This document shows, one piece after another, positions 49,879-59,972 of a stretch of DNA of 64,000 nucleotides. The translations under genes were made by a program, and so were the position numbers. Source of the stretch: DASRFA01 sp035651755. GTDB taxonomy: Bacteria > Desulfobacterota > Binatia > UBA12015. The notes under the pieces were generated by a model, which made no database searches, was not told the origin of the DNA, and worked only from the letters and a program-made list of their open reading frames with translations. Position 1 is the stretch's first letter, and every line of letters starts with the position of its first letter. The stretch covers positions 35,053-99,052 of the forward strand of contig DASRFA010000053.1 of NCBI GenBank assembly GCA_035651755.1, given 5' to 3'.

Positions 49879-50867
49879 GGCGGCGCGACGCCGCCGCGCG
49901 CGTAGCTGATGAAGAGGTCCTCGAGCGTCGGCTCGAGCGGGTACACGTGCTCGAGCGGCGCACCGGCGGCGGCCGCCGTGCGCTCGAGGCGCGCGGCCTG
50001 CGCCGGGCCGTCGCCCGCCTCGGAGAAGAGGATGCGGAGATCGTGGCCGTGGATCGTCACGTCGTCGATCCCCGGCAGCTCGCGCAGGATGCGCATCGCC
50101 TCGACCGGGCGCTGCACCTGCGCTCCGGCCATGCGTCCGCGGAGCTTCGAGCGGAGGACCGGCGGCGGGCCCTGCGCGATCAGCCGGCCGCGCAGCATGA
50201 ATCCGACGGAATGGCAGCGCTCCGCCTCGTCGAGGTAGTGCGTGGTGAGGAAAAGCGACGTGCCGCGATCGCAGAGATCGTAGAGGAAGTTCCAGAGCCG
50301 CTGGCGCTGGCTCGGATCGAGGCCGGCGGTCGGCTCGTCGAGGAACACCAGCGCCGGCTCGTGCACGAGCGCGCATGCGAGCGCCAGGCGCTGCTTCATC
50401 CCGCCCGACAGCTGGCCCGCCTGCACCTCGCGGAGGCCGTCGAGGTCGATCGGCTCGAAGAGCGCGTCCATGCGGCGTGCCGCCGCGCGCCCATGGATGC
50501 CGTAGACGCCGGCGAAGAACTCGAAGTTCTCCTCGACCGTCAGGTCCGGGTAGAGCGAGAACTGCTGCGCCATGTAGCCGGTCGCGCGCTTGATGCTCGC
50601 TTGCTGCGACTCGACCGCGAAGCCGGCCACGTGCGCGCGCCCCTCGCTCGGGCGGAGGAGCCCGCACAGCATCTTGATCGTCGTCGTCTTGCCGGCGCCG
50701 TTCGGCCCGAGGAAGCCGAAGATCTGCCCGCGCTCGACCCGTAGCGAGAGGTCGTCGACCGCGACGAGCGACCCGAACCGCCGGAAGAGGTGCTCGGTCA
50801 CGACGATCGGAGCCGCCTGCGTCGTCGGTCCGGCCCACGTCGCCGAGGCGCGGTTCTCCGCTTGCAC
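49875..50867 (-). CDS. ABC transporter ATPase for the YbhS-like exporter
   Basis: This 330-residue ATPase has Walker A G-P-N-G-A-G-K-T-T-T, Q-loop M-A-Q-Q-F-S-L-Y, signature L-S-G-G-M-K-Q-R-L and Walker B L-V-F-L-D-E-P-T-A-G-L-D-P. It powers the permease encoded in the following overlapping gene. The GTG at 50867 follows GGAGG; an upstream in-frame start at 50918 would add 17 residues over the stem-loop region. The cargo is unknown; dual-ATPase YbhF has two such domains, this has one. Confidence 0.92.
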   Translation of the reverse strand: MQAENRASATWAGPTTQAAPIVVTEHLFRRFGSLVAVDDLSLRVERGQIFGFLGPNGAGKTTTIKMLCGLLRPSEGRAHVAGFAVESQQASIKRATGYMAQQFSLYPDLTVEENFEFFAGVYGIHGRAAARRMDALFEPIDLDGLREVQAGQLSGGMKQRLALACALVHEPALVFLDEPTAGLDPSQRQRLWNFLYDLCDRGTSLFLTTHYLDEAERCHSVGFMLRGRLIAQGPPPVLRSKLRGRMAGAQVQRPVEAMRILRELPGIDDVTIHGHDLRILFSEAGDGPAQAARLERTAAAAGAPLEHVYPLEPTLEDLFISYARGGVAPP

Positions 50868-50904
50868 CAATCCTCCGTTGTCGCGCCAGGGAAACGCTTC
50901 CCTC

Positions 50905-50931
50905 GCCCCGTTCGGCAAAGCCGAACGGGGC
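50905..50931. promoter_or_regulatory. Perfect stem-loop in the ABC/mlaC divergent region
   Basis: GCCCCGTTCGGC pairs perfectly with GCCGAACGGGGC around an AAA loop. It lies 38 bases upstream of the ABC ATPase start, in the 240-base gap between that gene and mlaC. It could be a leader structure, an operator or a repetitive extragenic palindrome; there is no T-tract. Confidence 0.4.
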
Positions 50932-51107
50932 CTGCTCCCTGCGGGCTCGCTTCGCTCGCGGTCGGTGACCGCGCCACACCGTTGCTAGAAGAGTCGCGCC
51001 GATCGCGCCAGTCGGGCATGCGGAGCGACCGCTCACCCCGACGAACCCGTTGCCGGCATCGGCTCCTCTGGTATCAACGCCGGGCCGGGATCCGGCTCGG
51101 AGACGGC

Positions 51108-51764
51108 ATGGGAGCGAGGGGGGACGCGTTGTCGCGGCTGGCCGTGTCGGCCGCACTTGCCGCGATCGCAGCGTGCGCGATCGCGCTCGCCGCGCCGTCC
51201 GGCGCAGACCAGACCGCGGTGAGCGGCCCGGTGCGTGTCGTGGATCGGCTCCACGAGGCGATGCTCGGCGTCATGCGGCGATCGGCGGATCTGACCTATC
51301 ACGAGCGCTTCGAGCTCCTCGCGCCCGCGATCGACGCGGCGTACGACCTCGACTTCATGGCGCGGAAGTCGCTCGGGCGCGCGTTCGAGGGCCTCGACGA
51401 GCCGAGCCGCCAGCGCTGGCTGGCGCTCTTTCGCGAGTACATGGTCGCGAACTACGCCGGCCGCTTTCACGGCTACGCCGGGCAGACCTTCGAGACGCTC
51501 GGCGAGGAGTCGGCGGCGCAGGGGACCGTGCAGGTGTCGACGAAGCTCCGCGAGCCGGGCGCGGCCGCGACGGTGCTCAACTACCGCCTGCGCGAGCGCG
51601 ACGGGGCGTGGCGCATCGTCGACGTCTACCTGAAGGGCACCGTGAGCGAGCTCGCGCTCCGGCGCGCGGACTTCGCCGCGACGATCGAGCGCGAGGGGTT
51701 CGCCGCGCTGGTCGCGAGCCTCGAGGGCAAGATCGGGGACCTCGCCGCGGGCAAGATCAAGTAG
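51108..51764 (+). CDS. mlaC: Phospholipid-binding protein MlaC/Ttg2D family
   Basis: MlaC ferries phospholipids between the outer-membrane MlaA complex and the inner-membrane transporter. The 218 residues begin with a signal peptide ending near A-A-P-S-G-A and hold the Ttg2 domain: F-E-L-L-A-P-A-I-D-A-A-Y-D-L-D-F-M, A-R-K-S-L-G-R, F-R-E-Y-M-V-A-N-Y-A and V-N/L-N-Y-R-L-R near 160. MlaF, E, D and B are not nearby. mlaA is convergent and overlaps it by 8 bases. GGAG precedes the ATG. Confidence 0.92.
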   Translation: MGARGDALSRLAVSAALAAIAACAIALAAPSGADQTAVSGPVRVVDRLHEAMLGVMRRSADLTYHERFELLAPAIDAAYDLDFMARKSLGRAFEGLDEPSRQRWLALFREYMVANYAGRFHGYAGQTFETLGEESAAQGTVQVSTKLREPGAAATVLNYRLRERDGAWRIVDVYLKGTVSELALRRADFAATIEREGFAALVASLEGKIGDLAAGKIK

Positions 51765-52803
51765 CCGGATCGGTCGCCGTCGGCGAGCCGGTCGCGGTCG
51801 CCGTCGGCGAGCCGGCCGCGGTCGCCGTCGGCGCGCCGGCCGCGGTCGTCGGTCGGGTCGCAGCGATCGCCGCATCGCTCGCGACGGTCGCAGCGTCGGT
51901 CGCTGCAGGCGTCGGTTCGGTCCTGCGTCCGTCGCCGCTCTCGCCGATCGCCGCCATCCGGTTCTGCAGGTACGCGCTCCGCATCGCGGCGTACTCGTCG
52001 ACCGAGCTCTCCTTCAGCCGGCGCAGGTCGTCGTCGTGCTGCTCGCGCTTCGCGAGGCCCTCCGCGCCGGTGCCGATCGACGCCGAGACGACCGGCGAGA
52101 CGCCTTCCGTCAAGTAGAACGCCGGGTTCATCGCCGTGTCGACGAGGGCGCCGAATCCGTCCCGCAGCGTGGTCGGGCCGAGGATCGGGACGACGAGATA
52201 CGGTCCGCTCCGGACGCCGCCCGCGGCCAGCGTTTGGCCGAAGTCCGCGTCGTGCCCCGCGATCCCGACGTACGACGCCGTGTCGACGAAGCCGACGCCG
52301 CCGGCGACGGTGTTGATCGCGAAGCGGGCGAACGTCGAGCCGGCGTTCTTCCACTCGCCCTGCAGGAGGTCGTTCACGAGGCGCACGGGCGACTCGAGGT
52401 TCGAGAAGAAGTTGCGGACGCCGCTCTTGACGGGACCCGGCACGACCCAGCCGTACGCGCGCGCCACCGGCGAGATCACCCAGCCGTCGACGCGGCGGTT
52501 GAACGCGAACGTCGTCCGGTTGAGCGGCTCGAAGGGATCCTGGAACGCGGGCTGCTCGACGGGGAGATCGTCGTCGAGCTCGATGTCCGTCGCCGCGGCG
52601 TCGGCATCACGGCTCGCCGCGCCAGGCATCTCGTGCGCGGGCTCGGTCGCCGCGATCGCGGGCCGCGCGGTCGTCTCGTCCGCGGGCGGCGCGGCCGCGA
52701 GGCTCGCGCTCGCGCCGGTGAGCACCAGCGCGCAGACCAGAATTGCGGCCATCCGTCGCAAGCGCGCCTTCGTCTCCCTCCGGGGCTTCCCGTACCGATC
52801 CAT
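51757..52803 (-). CDS. mlaA: MlaA (VacJ) family outer-membrane lipid asymmetry protein
   Basis: MlaA removes misplaced phospholipids from the outer membrane. The core is clear: D-P-F-E-P-L-N-R-T-T-F-A-F-N at about residues 88-101, F-F-S-N-L-E-S-P-V-R-L-V-N-D-L-L-Q-G, R-F-A-I-N-T-V-A-G-G-V-G-F-V-D and G-P-Y-L-V-V-P-I-L-G-P-T. A signal peptide is present (A-L-V-L-T-G-A-S-A-S-L-A-A-A), but no lipobox Cys is visible, unlike most MlaA proteins. The last 50 residues are low complexity and end in repeats of an 8-residue unit (Gly-Ser-Pro-Thr-Ala-Thr). It is convergent with mlaC. Confidence 0.92.
   Translation of the reverse strand: MDRYGKPRRETKARLRRMAAILVCALVLTGASASLAAAPPADETTARPAIAATEPAHEMPGAASRDADAAATDIELDDDLPVEQPAFQDPFEPLNRTTFAFNRRVDGWVISPVARAYGWVVPGPVKSGVRNFFSNLESPVRLVNDLLQGEWKNAGSTFARFAINTVAGGVGFVDTASYVGIAGHDADFGQTLAAGGVRSGPYLVVPILGPTTLRDGFGALVDTAMNPAFYLTEGVSPVVSASIGTGAEGLAKREQHDDDLRRLKESSVDEYAAMRSAYLQNRMAAIGESGDGRRTEPTPAATDAATVASDAAIAATRPTTAAGAPTATAAGSPTATATGSPTATDPAT
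51773..51844. repeat. Three tandem 24-bp repeats at the 3' end of mlaA
   Basis: Three 24-base units at 51773-51796, 51797-51820 and 51821-51844 differ at only one to two positions. They keep the mlaA frame and encode the Gly-Ser/Ala-Pro-Thr-Ala-Thr-Ala-Ala/Thr tail. Such in-frame repeats can change copy number between strains. Confidence 0.75.
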
Positions 52804-52894
52804 CCCGAACGGAAGCCCCCAACCCCGTCTTGCCGAAAAACTTCGTATTTTGCGAGGGCGAACGTTGGCGCGCGTCTGGTCCGTCGCAGACGAG

Positions 52895-54148
<1,254 letters not shown>

Positions 54149-54240
54149 ACGAAGCTCCTCTCCCGTGCGGGTGCGAACGGTCCGGCGCGAGGCGCCGCGA
54201 CCGGAAGGAGCTTGTAGCCGGAGCGCGCCGGGTCTTCGAG

Positions 54241-54843
54241 TCAGCCCGCTGCGAGCGCCTCGGCGACCGCGCGTCCCGCGATGGCGCCCTCGCGCAGGAT
54301 GCGAAGCGGCGGGCCGGGGTCCGCGAGCGTCGACGGGGGACCGACGACGTCGCCCGCATCGACGTACGCCGCGACCGCGTCGCCGAAGTACGCGCGCGCC
54401 TGGGAGACGTCGCGCGCGGGCGGGTCGCCGCCGGGGTTCGCGCTCGGCGCCGCGATCGGACGTCCGAGGCCGCGCGCGAGCGCCCGCGCGACCGGATCGC
54501 TCGATACGCGCGCCGCGACCTTGCCCGCGACGACGAGCGGCTCCGGCAGCCCGGCGCGCGCCGGGAAGAGCAGGGTGAGCGGCCCGGGCCAGAACCGCTC
54601 GGCGAGCCGGCGGGCAGGCTCGGAGACCGACGCCGCGACCGCGTCCAGCATCGCCACGTCGGCGAGGATCACCGCGATGCCCTTCTCCTGCGGTCGCTGC
54701 TTGACGGCGAGGAGGCGGGCCAGGGCGTCGCCGTCGAGCGCGTCGCAGCCGATCCCGTACAGCGTCTCCGTCGGGAAGACCGCGAGCTCGCCGCGCTGGA
54801 GCGCGCGCACCGCGGCCGCGATCGCGGCCTCGCGGTCGGTCAT
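54241..54843 (-). CDS. L-threonylcarbamoyladenylate synthase (Sua5/YciO/YrdC family)
   Basis: This enzyme makes threonylcarbamoyl-AMP for the t6A37 modification of tRNAs. The 200 residues contain F-P-T-E-T-L-Y-G-I-G-C-D, the K-Q-R-P nucleotide motif (V-K-Q-R-P-Q-E-K-G-I), W-P-G-P-L-T-L-L-F and P-S-A-N-P-G-G. It is the YrdC-type length without the extra Sua5 domain. A 4-base overlap with purD implies co-translation. Confidence 0.92.
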   Translation of the reverse strand: MTDREAAIAAAVRALQRGELAVFPTETLYGIGCDALDGDALARLLAVKQRPQEKGIAVILADVAMLDAVAASVSEPARRLAERFWPGPLTLLFPARAGLPEPLVVAGKVAARVSSDPVARALARGLGRPIAAPSANPGGDPPARDVSQARAYFGDAVAAYVDAGDVVGPPSTLADPGPPLRILREGAIAGRAVAEALAAG

Positions 54844-56141
54844 CCGGCGGGCCGCGCGCCCGCGCGCCGGCCGATGTCGCGGCGGTACTGCATGCCGGGG
54901 AAGTCGATGCGCTTGGTCGCGGCGTACGCGCGCGCGACGGCGTCTGCGATGGTCGCGCCGAGGGCCGTCACGCCCAGCACGCGACCGCCGCTGACGACCG
55001 TCCGCCCGCTCTCGTCGCGAGCCGTTCCGGCGTGAAACACCACCGCGTCGGGCTCGCGCGCCGCCTCCGCGAGGCCGGTGATCGGCGTGCCCTTCTCGAC
55101 GTGCCCCGGATAGCCGGGGGCCGCGATCACGACGCACGCCGCCGCGCGCGGATCCCATCCGACGCGCGCCTCGGCGAGCCGTCCCTCGACGACGTCCTCG
55201 CACAGGTCGACGAGGTCGCTCTGCAAGCGCAGCATGAGCGGCTGGCACTCGGGATCGCCGAAGCGCACGTTGAACTCGAGGACGCTCGCGCGGCGGTCGT
55301 GGATCATGAGGCCGGCGTAGAGGACGCCGCGGAAGATCACGCCGCGCGCGCGCAGCGTCCGGACGACCGGGCGCAGGATCTCATCCACGATCGCGCGCTC
55401 GAGCTCCGCGGTGACGATCGGGGCGGGCGAGTAGGCGCCCATGCCGCCGGTGTTCGGGCCGGTGTCGCCGTCCCCGATCCGCTTGTGGTCCTGCGACGTC
55501 GCGAGCGGCACGACGCACTCGCCGTCGGTGAGCGCGAGAAAGGATGCCTCCTCGCCCGGGAGCCGCGCCTCGAGCACGACGCGCGCTCCCGCCTCGCCGA
55601 AGGCGCGCGCCGACATGATCTCGTCGATCGCAGCATGCGCCTCGGGGGCCGAATCGCAGACGAACACGCCCTTTCCGGCGGCGAGCCCGTCCGCCTTCAC
55701 GACGATCGGCGCGCCGACGCGATCGACGTGGCGGTGGGCGTCGGCCGGCTCGGACGCGACCGCGAAGTCCGCGGTCGCGACGCCGGCCTCGCGCAGGATC
55801 TCCTTGCAGAAGACCTTGCTGCCCTCGAGCCGGGCGCCGTCCCGGGTCGGGCCGAAGGCCCGGATGCCACGCGCTTCGAGCTCGTCGACGATGCCGGCCG
55901 CGAGCGGCGCCTCGGGACCGACGATCACGAGTTCGACGCGCTCGCGCTCCGCGAGCGCGACCAGCGCCGGCACGTTCTCCGCGGAGACGGGCGCGCATTC
56001 GGCGATCGCCTCGATGCCGGCGTTGCCGGGCGCGCACACGAGCCGGCGGCAGCGCGGCGACTGCTGGAGCTTCCACGCGAGCGCGTGCTCGCGGCCGCCG
56101 GAGCCGACGAGGAGGATGTCGAGCGCGGGGCGGTCGCTCAC
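54840..56141 (-). CDS. purD: Phosphoribosylamine-glycine ligase
   Basis: PurD performs the second step of purine synthesis (EC 6.3.4.13). The 433 residues carry the N-terminal V-G-S-G-G-R-E-H-A-L-A-W-K-L signature, an ATP-grasp core (K-A-D-G-L-A-A-G-K-G-V near residue 146), T-G-G-M-G-A-Y-S-P-A-P, and F-N-V-R-F-G-D-P-E-C-Q near 290. It starts with GTG 13 bases after purH and overlaps sua5. Confidence 0.97.
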   Translation of the reverse strand: MSDRPALDILLVGSGGREHALAWKLQQSPRCRRLVCAPGNAGIEAIAECAPVSAENVPALVALAERERVELVIVGPEAPLAAGIVDELEARGIRAFGPTRDGARLEGSKVFCKEILREAGVATADFAVASEPADAHRHVDRVGAPIVVKADGLAAGKGVFVCDSAPEAHAAIDEIMSARAFGEAGARVVLEARLPGEEASFLALTDGECVVPLATSQDHKRIGDGDTGPNTGGMGAYSPAPIVTAELERAIVDEILRPVVRTLRARGVIFRGVLYAGLMIHDRRASVLEFNVRFGDPECQPLMLRLQSDLVDLCEDVVEGRLAEARVGWDPRAAACVVIAAPGYPGHVEKGTPITGLAEAAREPDAVVFHAGTARDESGRTVVSGGRVLGVTALGATIADAVARAYAATKRIDFPGMQYRRDIGRRAGARPAG

Positions 56142-56154
56142 CGGCTCGCCCTGA

Positions 56155-57723
56155 TCAGTGCCGGAAGTGGCGGACGCCGGTCAGGACCATGGCGGCGCCG
56201 CGCGCGTCGGCGGCCGCGACCGCGTCCTCGTCGCGCACGCTTCCGCCGGGTTGCACGATCGCCGTGGCGCCCGCCGCGAGCGCGTGCTCGACGCCGTCGG
56301 GGAAGGGGAAGAACGCGTCGCTCGCGAGCGCGCTGCCCGCGAGCGAGATCTTCTGGCGGCCCGCCTTCTCGATCGCGAGCAGGACCGCGTCGACGCGCGA
56401 CGTCTGTCCGCCGCCGACCCCGAGCGTGCGGTCCTCCGCCGCGAAGACGATCGCGTTCGACTTCACGTGCTTGACGACGCGCCAGCCGAACGACAGCGCG
56501 GCGATCTCGGCCGCGGTCGGCGGCCGCCGCGTCGCGACCCTCGCCTGCGCCGGGTCTTCGATCGCCGTGTCCTGGTCCTGGACGAGGACGCCGCCCACGA
56601 CGCTCCGGAGATCGAGCGCGGACTTCGGCATCCGGTCCACGTGCCAGCGCATGAGGCGGCGGTTCTTCTTCTTCCGGAGGAGCGCGAGCGCGTCGGGCGC
56701 GAAGTCGGGCGCGATCAGCACCTCGCTGAAGATCTCGTCGACCGCCTGCGCGAGCGGCAGGTCCCAGGTGCGGTTCGCGATCAGGATGCCGCCGAACGGC
56801 GATTCCGGATCGGTCGCGAACGCCTTCCGGTACGCGTCCAGCACCGTGGCCCCGGCGCCGACGCCACACGGCGTGTTGTGCTTCAGGATCGCGACGACGG
56901 CGCGCCCGTCGCCGGCGAAGTCGGCCATGAGGCGCAGCGACGAGTCGATGTCGACGAGGTTGTTGTACGAGAGCTCCCTCCCGTGGAGCTGCTCGAGGAT
57001 GCGCGAGAAGTCGCCGTAGACGGCCGCGTGCTGGTGCGGGTTCTCGCCGTATCGGAGGTGCGCCGAGCGCACGAGCTGCAGGTGCAGCGTCTCGCCGAAC
57101 GGCTCCTCGTCGGTCCGCTCCAGCGCGCCCAGATAGTCGGCGATCATGCCGTCGTAGGCGGCGGTCGTGCGGAAGACCTTCTTCGCGAGGCGGGCGCGCG
57201 TCGCGAGCGTCGTCGCGCCGTCGTGCTCGCGCATCTCGGCGAGGATCGGTTCGTAGTCGGCCGGATCGACCACGACCGTCACGGCGGCGTGGTTCTTCGC
57301 GGCCGATCGCAGCATCGACGGGCCGCCGATGTCGATGTTCTCGATCGCCTCCTCGAGCGAGCAGCCGCGCGCGGTCACCTCGCGGAACGGGTAGAGGTTC
57401 ACGCACACGAGGTCGATCGGCGGGAGGCCGTGCTTCTCCATCGCGGCGACGTGCTCGGGCAGGTCGCGCCGCCCGAGCAGGCCGCCGTGCACCTTCGGGT
57501 GGAGCGTCTTCACCCGGCCGTCGAGCATCTCGGGAAAGCCGGTGTAGTCGGCGACCTCCTGGACCGGGATGCCCGCGTCGCGCAGGAGCTTCGCCGTTCC
57601 GCCGGTCGAGAGGATCTCGACGCCGAGAGCGTGGAGCGCGCGTGCGAGGTCCAGCACTCCCGTCTTGTCGCTGACCGACATCAATGCCCGCCGGATCCGC
57701 GGCCCGCGATCGCTCTCGCTCAT
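56155..57723 (-). CDS. purH: Bifunctional AICAR transformylase/IMP cyclohydrolase
   Basis: PurH does the last two steps to IMP (EC 2.1.2.3 and 3.5.4.10). The 522 residues split into the MGS-like cyclohydrolase (M-S-V-S-D-K-T-G-V-L-D-L, S-T-G-G-T-A-K-L-L, G-R-V-K-T-L-H-P-K-V-H-G-G) and the transformylase (L-R-Y-G-E-N-P-H-Q, the catalytic Lys-His in I-L-K-H-N-T-P-C-G). The C-terminal R-H-F-R-H is standard. The ATG at 57723 follows GCGAGGAA. It sits between alr (26-base gap) and purD. Confidence 0.98.
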   Translation of the reverse strand: MSESDRGPRIRRALMSVSDKTGVLDLARALHALGVEILSTGGTAKLLRDAGIPVQEVADYTGFPEMLDGRVKTLHPKVHGGLLGRRDLPEHVAAMEKHGLPPIDLVCVNLYPFREVTARGCSLEEAIENIDIGGPSMLRSAAKNHAAVTVVVDPADYEPILAEMREHDGATTLATRARLAKKVFRTTAAYDGMIADYLGALERTDEEPFGETLHLQLVRSAHLRYGENPHQHAAVYGDFSRILEQLHGRELSYNNLVDIDSSLRLMADFAGDGRAVVAILKHNTPCGVGAGATVLDAYRKAFATDPESPFGGILIANRTWDLPLAQAVDEIFSEVLIAPDFAPDALALLRKKKNRRLMRWHVDRMPKSALDLRSVVGGVLVQDQDTAIEDPAQARVATRRPPTAAEIAALSFGWRVVKHVKSNAIVFAAEDRTLGVGGGQTSRVDAVLLAIEKAGRQKISLAGSALASDAFFPFPDGVEHALAAGATAIVQPGGSVRDEDAVAAADARGAAMVLTGVRHFRH

Positions 57724-57749
57724 CGTTCCTCGCTTCTGAGATTCGAAGG

Positions 57750-58892
57750 CTACGCTCGTCCCGAGGCGCGCCGCGCGACGTCGCGGGCGCGATAGACGCG
57801 CGGGACGCTCGCAGCAACTCGCGTCAACAGCTCGTAGCCGAGCGTGCCGGCGCGCTCGCCGACGTCCATGACGTCGAGCCGCGGCTCCTCGGCGCGTCCC
57901 CAGAAGATCGCTTCGTCGCCCGTTGCGACCTCCGGCACGTCGGTCACGTCGATCGCGGTATGGTCCATCGAGACGATCCCCGCGATCGGCGCGAGGCGGT
58001 CCCGCACGACCACCGCGCCGCGGTTCGAGAGCGAGCGCGGCACGCCCTGGGCGTAGCCGAGCGCCAGCACCGCGATCCGGCTCGGGCGCTTCGCCTCGAA
58101 CGTGAGCCCGTATCCGACGCGCTCGCCGGCAGCGACGTCGCGCACCTGGATGACGGTCGCCGCCAGCTGCATCACCGGGCGGACGCTCACGCGCGAGGCG
58201 AGCTCGCGCGCCGGGAGCGCCCCGTAGAGGACGATCCCGGGCCGGACCATGTCGTAGTGCGTCGCGGGATCGGACAGCAGGCCGCCGCTGTTCGCGAGGT
58301 GGCGGAGTCCCGGCCGGAGTCCTTGCTGCGCGAGCGCCGCGAGGGCTTCTTCGAAGCGCGCGCGCTGGCGCGCGACGCTCTCGTCGCTCACGACCTCGCC
58401 GCACGCGAGGTGCGACATCACGCCCTCGACGTCGATCGCGAGGCCGCGGACGGCGTCCGCGAGCGCGCCGACGTCGGCGACCGGAGCGCCGATCCGATTC
58501 ATGCCGGTGTCGAACTTGAGGTGCACGCGGAGCCGTCGCCCGGCCGGGAGCGCCGCCGCGAGCTCCGCGAGCGAGCGCGCATCCCAGGCGACGACCGACA
58601 GGCCCAGCTCGCACGCCGCCGTCGCGTCGCTCGCCGGCACGCCGCCGAGCACCAGCACCGGCGCCGCGATGCCGCCGCGCCGGAGGTCGCGCGCCTCGTC
58701 GAAGCAGGCGACCGCGAGCGAGTCCGCGCCGTGCGCGAGCAGCGTGCGCGCGACCGGGACCGCGCCGTGGCCGTACGCATCTGCCTTGACGACGCCGCAC
58801 ACGCGGACGGCGGAGCCCACGACGCGGCGGACTTCGCGGAGGTTGTGCGCGAGGGCGTCGAGGTCGATTCGACAAACCCCACGTGGCTGCAT
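57750..58892 (-). CDS. alr: Alanine racemase
   Basis: Alr makes D-alanine for peptidoglycan using PLP (EC 5.1.1.1). The 380 residues show the PLP lysine in V-V-K-A-D-A-Y-G-H-G near residue 36, K-F-D-T-G-M-N-R-I-G, the catalytic Tyr in G-E-R-V-G-Y-G-L-T-F, and V-S-M-D-H-T-A-I-D-V near 308 (His where most have Gln). Being first in the alr-purH-purD-sua5 run, it diverges from thiS with 95 bases between. Confidence 0.96.
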   Translation of the reverse strand: MQPRGVCRIDLDALAHNLREVRRVVGSAVRVCGVVKADAYGHGAVPVARTLLAHGADSLAVACFDEARDLRRGGIAAPVLVLGGVPASDATAACELGLSVVAWDARSLAELAAALPAGRRLRVHLKFDTGMNRIGAPVADVGALADAVRGLAIDVEGVMSHLACGEVVSDESVARQRARFEEALAALAQQGLRPGLRHLANSGGLLSDPATHYDMVRPGIVLYGALPARELASRVSVRPVMQLAATVIQVRDVAAGERVGYGLTFEAKRPSRIAVLALGYAQGVPRSLSNRGAVVVRDRLAPIAGIVSMDHTAIDVTDVPEVATGDEAIFWGRAEEPRLDVMDVGERAGTLGYELLTRVAASVPRVYRARDVARRASGRA

Positions 58893-58987
58893 GCCCGAGC
58901 GCCCTTCCGTCCCGCCGACCCAGCGGGCGCTACCATTGGCCCCCTCGGTTGTAAAGGTGACGGGCGGCGACTATCCGAAATCATCGC

Positions 58988-59188
58988 ATGGAGATCCGGT
59001 TGAACGGCGAGGCGCGCGCGGTCGCGGACGGCGCGTCGGTCGCGGAGCTGCTCGCGGCGCTCGGCCTCGGCGCGCGCCGGGTCGCGGTCGAGGTGAATCG
59101 CGACATCGTGCCGCGCGACGAGTACGCCGCGCTCCGGCTCTGCGCCGGCGACGTCGTCGAGGTCGTCCAGCTCGTGGGAGGCGGTTGA
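58988..59188 (+). CDS. thiS: Sulfur carrier protein ThiS
   Basis: This 66-residue ubiquitin-like carrier ends in V-Q-L-V-G-G-G, whose terminal glycine becomes the thiocarboxylate used for the thiazole of thiamine. M-E-I-R-L-N-G-E-A and V-A-V-E-V-N-R-D-I-V-P-R are typical. The stop shares its last base with the thiG start (TGATG). I see no TPP riboswitch signature in the 95 bases upstream. Confidence 0.95.
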   Translation: MEIRLNGEARAVADGASVAELLAALGLGARRVAVEVNRDIVPRDEYAALRLCAGDVVEVVQLVGGG

Positions 59189-59967
59189 TGAGCGACGGCG
59201 ACTTTCTCGAGCTCGGCGGCCGGCGCTATCGCTCCCGCCTCATCGTCGGCACGGGCAAGTACCGTGACTTCGCGGAGACCCGCCGCGCGATCGACGCGAG
59301 CGGCGCGGAGATCGTGACGGTCGCCGTGCGGCGCGTGAACATCGTCGACGCCGGCAAGGAGAACCTGCTCGACCACGTCCCGCCCGACCGCTTCACGATC
59401 CTCCCGAACACCGCCGGCTGCCACACGGCGGAGGACGCGGTGCGGACCGCGCGCCTCGCGCGCGAGGCGGGCGTCGGGAACCTCGTCAAGGTCGAGGTGA
59501 TCGGCGACGAGAAGACGCTCTTCCCCGACGTGCCGGCGACCCTCGAGGCCTCTCGCATCCTGGTGAAGGAAGGCTTCGTCGTGCTGCCGTACGTGACCGA
59601 CGACCCGGTCGCGTGCCGCCGCCTCGAAGACCTCGGCTGCGCCGCGGTGATGCCGCTCGCCGCGCCGATCGGATCCGGCCTCGGGATCCGGAACCCCTAC
59701 AACCTCCGCATCATCATCGAGCAGAGCCGCGTGCCCGTCATCGTCGACGCGGGCGTCGGCTGCGCGTCGGACGCCGCGCGCGCGCTCGAGCTCGGCTGCG
59801 ACGCCGTCCTCATGAACACGGCGATCGCGGGCGCGCGCGATCCCGTGCTCATGGGAGAGGCGATGCGGCTCGCCGTCGATGCCGGGCGGAAGTCGTTCCT
59901 CGCGGGCCGCATCGCGCGGAAGCTCTACGCGACCGCTTCGAGCCCGATCGAGGGGATGCTCGACTGA
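59188..59967 (+). CDS. thiG: Thiazole synthase ThiG
   Basis: ThiG builds thiazole phosphate from DXP, dehydroglycine and ThiS thiocarboxylate (EC 2.8.1.10). The 259-residue TIM barrel has S-R-L-I-V-G-T-G-K-Y, the Schiff-base Lys in V-K-V-E-V-I-G-D, M-P-L-A-A-P-I-G-S-G-L-G-I, and V-D-A-G-V-G. V-A-V-R-R-V-N at about residues 45-51 is the standard V-T-V-A-V-R-R strand. The partner thiH or thiO is not in the window. Confidence 0.97.
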   Translation: MSDGDFLELGGRRYRSRLIVGTGKYRDFAETRRAIDASGAEIVTVAVRRVNIVDAGKENLLDHVPPDRFTILPNTAGCHTAEDAVRTARLAREAGVGNLVKVEVIGDEKTLFPDVPATLEASRILVKEGFVVLPYVTDDPVACRRLEDLGCAAVMPLAAPIGSGLGIRNPYNLRIIIEQSRVPVIVDAGVGCASDAARALELGCDAVLMNTAIAGARDPVLMGEAMRLAVDAGRKSFLAGRIARKLYATASSPIEGMLD

Positions 59968-59972
59968 CGGGC

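Noticed and set aside
51773..51844. Possible CRISPR-like repeats
   Set aside because: The units are directly adjacent with no spacers, only three in number, and keep the mlaA reading frame.
58893..58987. TPP riboswitch before thiS
   Set aside because: The conserved CUGAGA core and paired arms are not visible in this short gap.
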